From a virus: a stretch of 24,305 nt of DNA. The DNA lies in IMG/VR virus record IMGVR_UViG_3300009159_000307, positions 1 through 24,305 of that record. The stretch is one strand, 5' to 3'. This document shows, piece after piece, positions 21,636-24,305 of this stretch. Numbering within the stretch: position 1 is the stretch's first letter; every line of letters begins with the position of its first letter. Made by a program: the position numbers and the translations under genes. The notes beneath the pieces are model-generated. The model was not told where the DNA came from. It did no database searches and was given only the letters and a program-made list of their open reading frames with translations.

Positions 21636-24305
21636 TACCAATAAGTGATGTTGGAATGATTGTGACATTAGATGCTGCTGTAACACGTCCTGTTGCATCT
21701 ACAACTATTGACATGGCTGTATTGCTTCCGTTTGGTCCACCATATGTTCCGGCAGTTACTCCAGATGATGGTAATCTAGCGGAAGGTATAGTTCCAGTAG
21801 TTAATAATGTTGCATTTGCTGCAAATATTTGTAGAAATGCATTAGCTGTATTTGTGTAATTTGTAGAAAATGTATTAGCTTGATTACCAATTCCTACAGC
21901 AATACTAGTTGAGTATGTATTTGCTTGGGTACCAATAGATTGTGCATATGTATTAGATTTAATACCAACTGAATCTGAATATGTGTTGGCTTGAGTACCA
22001 ATTGTTATAGCAAAAGTATTTGATTTAGTACCAACTGAATCAGCATATGTATTTGCTTGAGTACCAATAGTTATAGCAAAAGTATTTGATCTAGTACCAA
22101 CTGTATCAGCATATGTATTTGCTTGAGTACCAATAGTTATAGCAAAAGTATTTGCTTGAGTACCAATCCCTACAGAAATACTAGTTGAATATGTATTTGC
22201 TTGTGATCCAATGGATTGTGCATAGGTATTGGATTGATTACCAATTCCTACAGAGATACTAGTTGAATATGTATTTGCTTGTGATCCAATGGATTGTGCA
22301 TAGGTATTGGCTTGAGTACCAATTGTTATAGCAAAAGTATTTGATTTAGTACCAACTGAATCAGCATATGTATTTGCTTGAGTACCAATCCCTACAGAAA
22401 TACTAGTTGAATATGTATTTGCTTGAGTACCAATTGTTATAGCAAAACTATTTGCTTGTGATCCAATAGATTGTGCATAGGTATTTGATCTAGTACCAAC
22501 TGTATTAGCATATGTATTGGCTTGATTACCAATTCCTACAGAGATACTTGTAGAATATGTATTTGCTTGGGTACCAATGATAGTTGCAAAACTATTTGCT
22601 TGTGATCCAATAGATTGTGCATATGTATTTGATTTAGTACCAACTGAATCAGCATATGTATTGGCTTGAGTACCAATTGTTATAGCAAAAGTATTTGATT
22701 TAGTACCAACTGAATCAGCATATGTATTTGCTTGAGTACCAATCCCTACAGAGATACTTGTAGAGTATGTATTAGCTTGTGATCCAATAGATTGTGCATA
22801 GGTATTTGATTTAGTACCAACTGAATCAGAATATGTATTTGCTTGAGTACCAATTGTTATAGCAAAACTATTTGCTTGAGTACCAATTGTTATAGCAAAA
22901 GTATTTGATCTAGTACCAACTGAATCAGCATATGTATTTGCTTGGGTACCAATTCCTACAGAAATACTAGTTGAATATGTATTTGCTTGAGTTGCAATGG
23001 TTTGAGTAAACGAGTATGCAGTATTTACTGATTTTGATGTTGCAACATTTGATGATGTAGACAATACACTATCGGACAACATACCCGAATCTAATATTCG
23101 ATAGAATGTGTTTGCTACGTTTACATCTTTAACTGTCCAATAATCACCAGATTCGTACCACAGTAATGATGCATTAGATGCTACAATTACACCGTTTGCT
23201 GTAAGTGTACCGTTTGCTGTAAATATTGTACCATTTGCATTACTTGATGCACCAATTCCTGTAAAGTTATTAGATCCACTAGTTGCAGTATTACTAATGA
23301 TGATATATCTACCACCGACTACTATATCTGATGCACTCAATGGTCTATAAACAGAATACTCTGAATTTGCTGTTCCACTTGTCGCACCGTTTAAATTCAC
23401 AGTAAATGATGGTGAATTATAGACCGTACTTCCTGTTATAATAAAACTTCCTGTAACCGTTGCTGAGGATGCTGTTAAAGCCCCACCAATTGTTGCTGGA
23501 CCTGATGTTGTTATTGAAGGCGCAGTTATTGTTGCATTAGTTCCAGTAACAACAACATTAGATGCATATACAGTATTTGTTGTATTGACATTACCCGTAT
23601 TGACGTTATTCGTTACAAATAAGTTTGCTGTTGAAATTGTTGCAGTTGTAACAATATTAGCAGTAGTGATGTTTCCAGTAACATATACAGTATTTGAAAC
23701 TACATTATTTGTCGCAACGTTATTAGAAACTGTAATTGATGATGTGTTAACAGAAGTGTTAGCTTGTACTTGATTGAAAAATCCAGTTCCAATAACATTT
23801 AATGTATTGGCTGTAGCTAATCCTGTATTTGATGATGTATTAGCTTGTACTTGATTTAAAAATCCAGTTCCAATAACATTTAATGTATTAGCGGTTGATA
23901 AACTTGTATTTGTTGAAGTATTGGCTTGTACACGATTTAAAAATCCAGTTCCAATAACGTTTAACGTATTAGCTGTAGCTAGAACAGTATTTGTTGAGGT
24001 ATTGGATTGTAATTGGTTAATATAACCCACACCAATAACATTTAATGTATTGGCTGTTGATAAAGAAGTATTTGTTGAGGTATTGGATTGTAATTGGTTA
24101 ATATAACCCACACCAATAACATTCAGTGTATTGGCTGTAGCTAATCCTGTATTTGATGAAGTGTTAGCTTGGATTGCATTAGTATAACTTGTTCCAATAA
24201 CATTCAACGTATTAGCGGTAGCTAATCCTGTATTTGATGATGTATTAGCTTGTACTTGATTGAAAAAACCAGTTCCAATAACATTCAACGTATTAGCGGT
24301 AGCTA
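21316..24305 (-). CDS. Coiled-coil tail-fibre protein, 5' end beyond the window (at least 990 aa)
   Basis: The frame stays open to the window edge, so the true start is outside; an apparent TTG start at 24286-24288 is an ordinary Leu codon inside a repeat. Order of parts, in visible residues: 27-residue repeats (1-190); Asn/Thr-rich beta strands (190-290); a globular part with VGGRYIIISNT, FTGIGASSNA and GTIFTANG (about 290-405), a motif common in phage fibres; about 31 repeats of 11 or 15 residues (430-805); TGTIPSARLP (about 825); and a C-terminal domain (885-990) that matches the end of the giant fibre. It is probably a trimeric fibre. The stop overlaps the start of the lectin-like gene, and no promoter lies between them. 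Confidence 0.85.
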   Translation of the reverse strand, partial: ATANTLNVIGTGFFNQVQANTSSNTGLATANTLNVIGTSYTNAIQANTSSNTGLATANTLNVIGVGYINQLQSNTSTNTSLSTANTLNVIGVGYINQLQSNTSTNTVLATANTLNVIGTGFLNRVQANTSTNTSLSTANTLNVIGTGFLNQVQANTSSNTGLATANTLNVIGTGFFNQVQANTSVNTSSITVSNNVATNNVVSNTVYVTGNITTANIVTTATISTANLFVTNNVNTGNVNTTNTVYASNVVVTGTNATITAPSITTSGPATIGGALTASSATVTGSFIITGSTVYNSPSFTVNLNGATSGTANSEYSVYRPLSASDIVVGGRYIIISNTATSGSNNFTGIGASSNANGTIFTANGTLTANGVIVASNASLLWYESGDYWTVKDVNVANTFYRILDSGMLSDSVLSTSSNVATSKSVNTAYSFTQTIATQANTYSTSISVGIGTQANTYADSVGTRSNTFAITIGTQANSFAITIGTQANTYSDSVGTKSNTYAQSIGSQANTYSTSISVGIGTQANTYADSVGTKSNTFAITIGTQANTYADSVGTKSNTYAQSIGSQANSFATIIGTQANTYSTSISVGIGNQANTYANTVGTRSNTYAQSIGSQANSFAITIGTQANTYSTSISVGIGTQANTYADSVGTKSNTFAITIGTQANTYAQSIGSQANTYSTSISVGIGNQSNTYAQSIGSQANTYSTSISVGIGTQANTFAITIGTQANTYADTVGTRSNTFAITIGTQANTYADSVGTKSNTFAITIGTQANTYSDSVGIKSNTYAQSIGTQANTYSTSIAVGIGNQANTFSTNYTNTANAFLQIFAANATLLTTGTIPSARLPSSGVTAGTYGGPNGSNTAMSIVVDATGRVTAASNVTIIPTSLIGTGYSPNINLTDAATITWDTSSGQVATFTFVSTNRTIGAPTNLSNGAFYALAVIQNGGSNTLTWNSVFKWAAGVAPTLSTDAGAKDYFTFRSDGTNLYQQGIAQGVA
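21870..22990 (-). repeat. Mixed 11- and 15-residue repeat shaft (about 24 + 7 units)
   Basis: Eleven-residue units such as ANTYADSVGTK, SNTFAITIGTQ and SNTYAQSIGSQ are mixed with seven 15-residue units of the type ANTYSTSISVGIGTQ. Both lengths fit right-handed coiled coil (11/3 and 15/4). At the DNA level units are 33 and 45 bases, with many near-identical stretches. Confidence 0.9.
23740..24305 (-). repeat. 27-residue (81-base) tandem repeats at the fibre N-terminal side
   Basis: Seven units, each starting NVIGTGFFNQ or NVIGVGYINQ and ending in ATANTL or STANTL, run to the window edge and clearly continue beyond it. The two units near 23995-24120 are almost identical in DNA. Confidence 0.88.

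Noticed and set aside
21870-22990. Regular short repeats that look at first like a CRISPR array
   Set aside because: Repeats are in frame, vary in sequence, have no unique spacers of constant length, and encode 11- and 15-residue protein units.
24286-24288. TTG as start codon of the right-hand fibre gene
   Set aside because: The codon is Leu in the ATANTL repeat; the frame stays open to the window edge in phase with the 27-residue repeats.

Overview
This window is part of a T4-superfamily myovirus genome. The order of the head-to-tail genes on the minus strand is the T4 order 13-14-15-16-17-18-19, with a probable start of gene 20 at the left edge. The DNA is AT-rich and the start sites carry strong AGGAG ribosome binding sites. 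Several gene starts are preceded by TATAAATA-type boxes like the T4 late promoter. Together with LamG/SPRY-type lectin domains and long fibre genes, this suggests an environmental (probably aquatic) phage of a Gram-negative host. The host cannot be named from the sequence.

Minus-strand transcription runs from right to left. The right half (about 8.8-24.3 kb) is an adhesion cassette at the place where T4 keeps genes 12 and wac, just upstream of gene 13. It holds a coiled-coil fibre gene cut off by the window edge (at least 990 aa), a LamG/SPRY lectin-like protein (769 aa), a tail-assembly-chaperone-like protein (167 aa), a small beta-rich protein resembling BppU_N-type baseplate proteins (117 aa) and a giant 3100-aa fibre. 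Several of these genes overlap as TAATG, so they look like one translationally coupled operon. Two small proteins of 114 and 68 aa follow, each behind its own late-promoter-like box.

The left half (about 0-8.1 kb) encodes the neck proteins (gp13, gp14), the tail completion protein (gp15), the terminase subunits (gp16, gp17), the tail sheath (gp18) and the tail tube (gp19). A hairpin with a UUCG tetraloop follows gene 19. A plus-strand HNH homing-type endonuclease gene with its own late-promoter-like box sits between the two terminase genes and is much more AT-rich than they are.

The most interesting signals are these: (1) a hairpin that would hide the gene 13 ribosome binding site, with a late-promoter box in its loop, as in the known T4 early/late translation switch; (2) two fibre proteins whose shafts are built from tens of 11-residue and 15-residue repeats, predicted right-handed coiled coils; (3) a large internal duplication in the 3100-aa fibre and near-identical C-terminal domains in the two fibres; (4) the same accessory domain at the C-terminus of both gp14 and gp15; (5) an antisense endonuclease that splits the terminase gene pair and has created a divergent promoter region with a shared hairpin.
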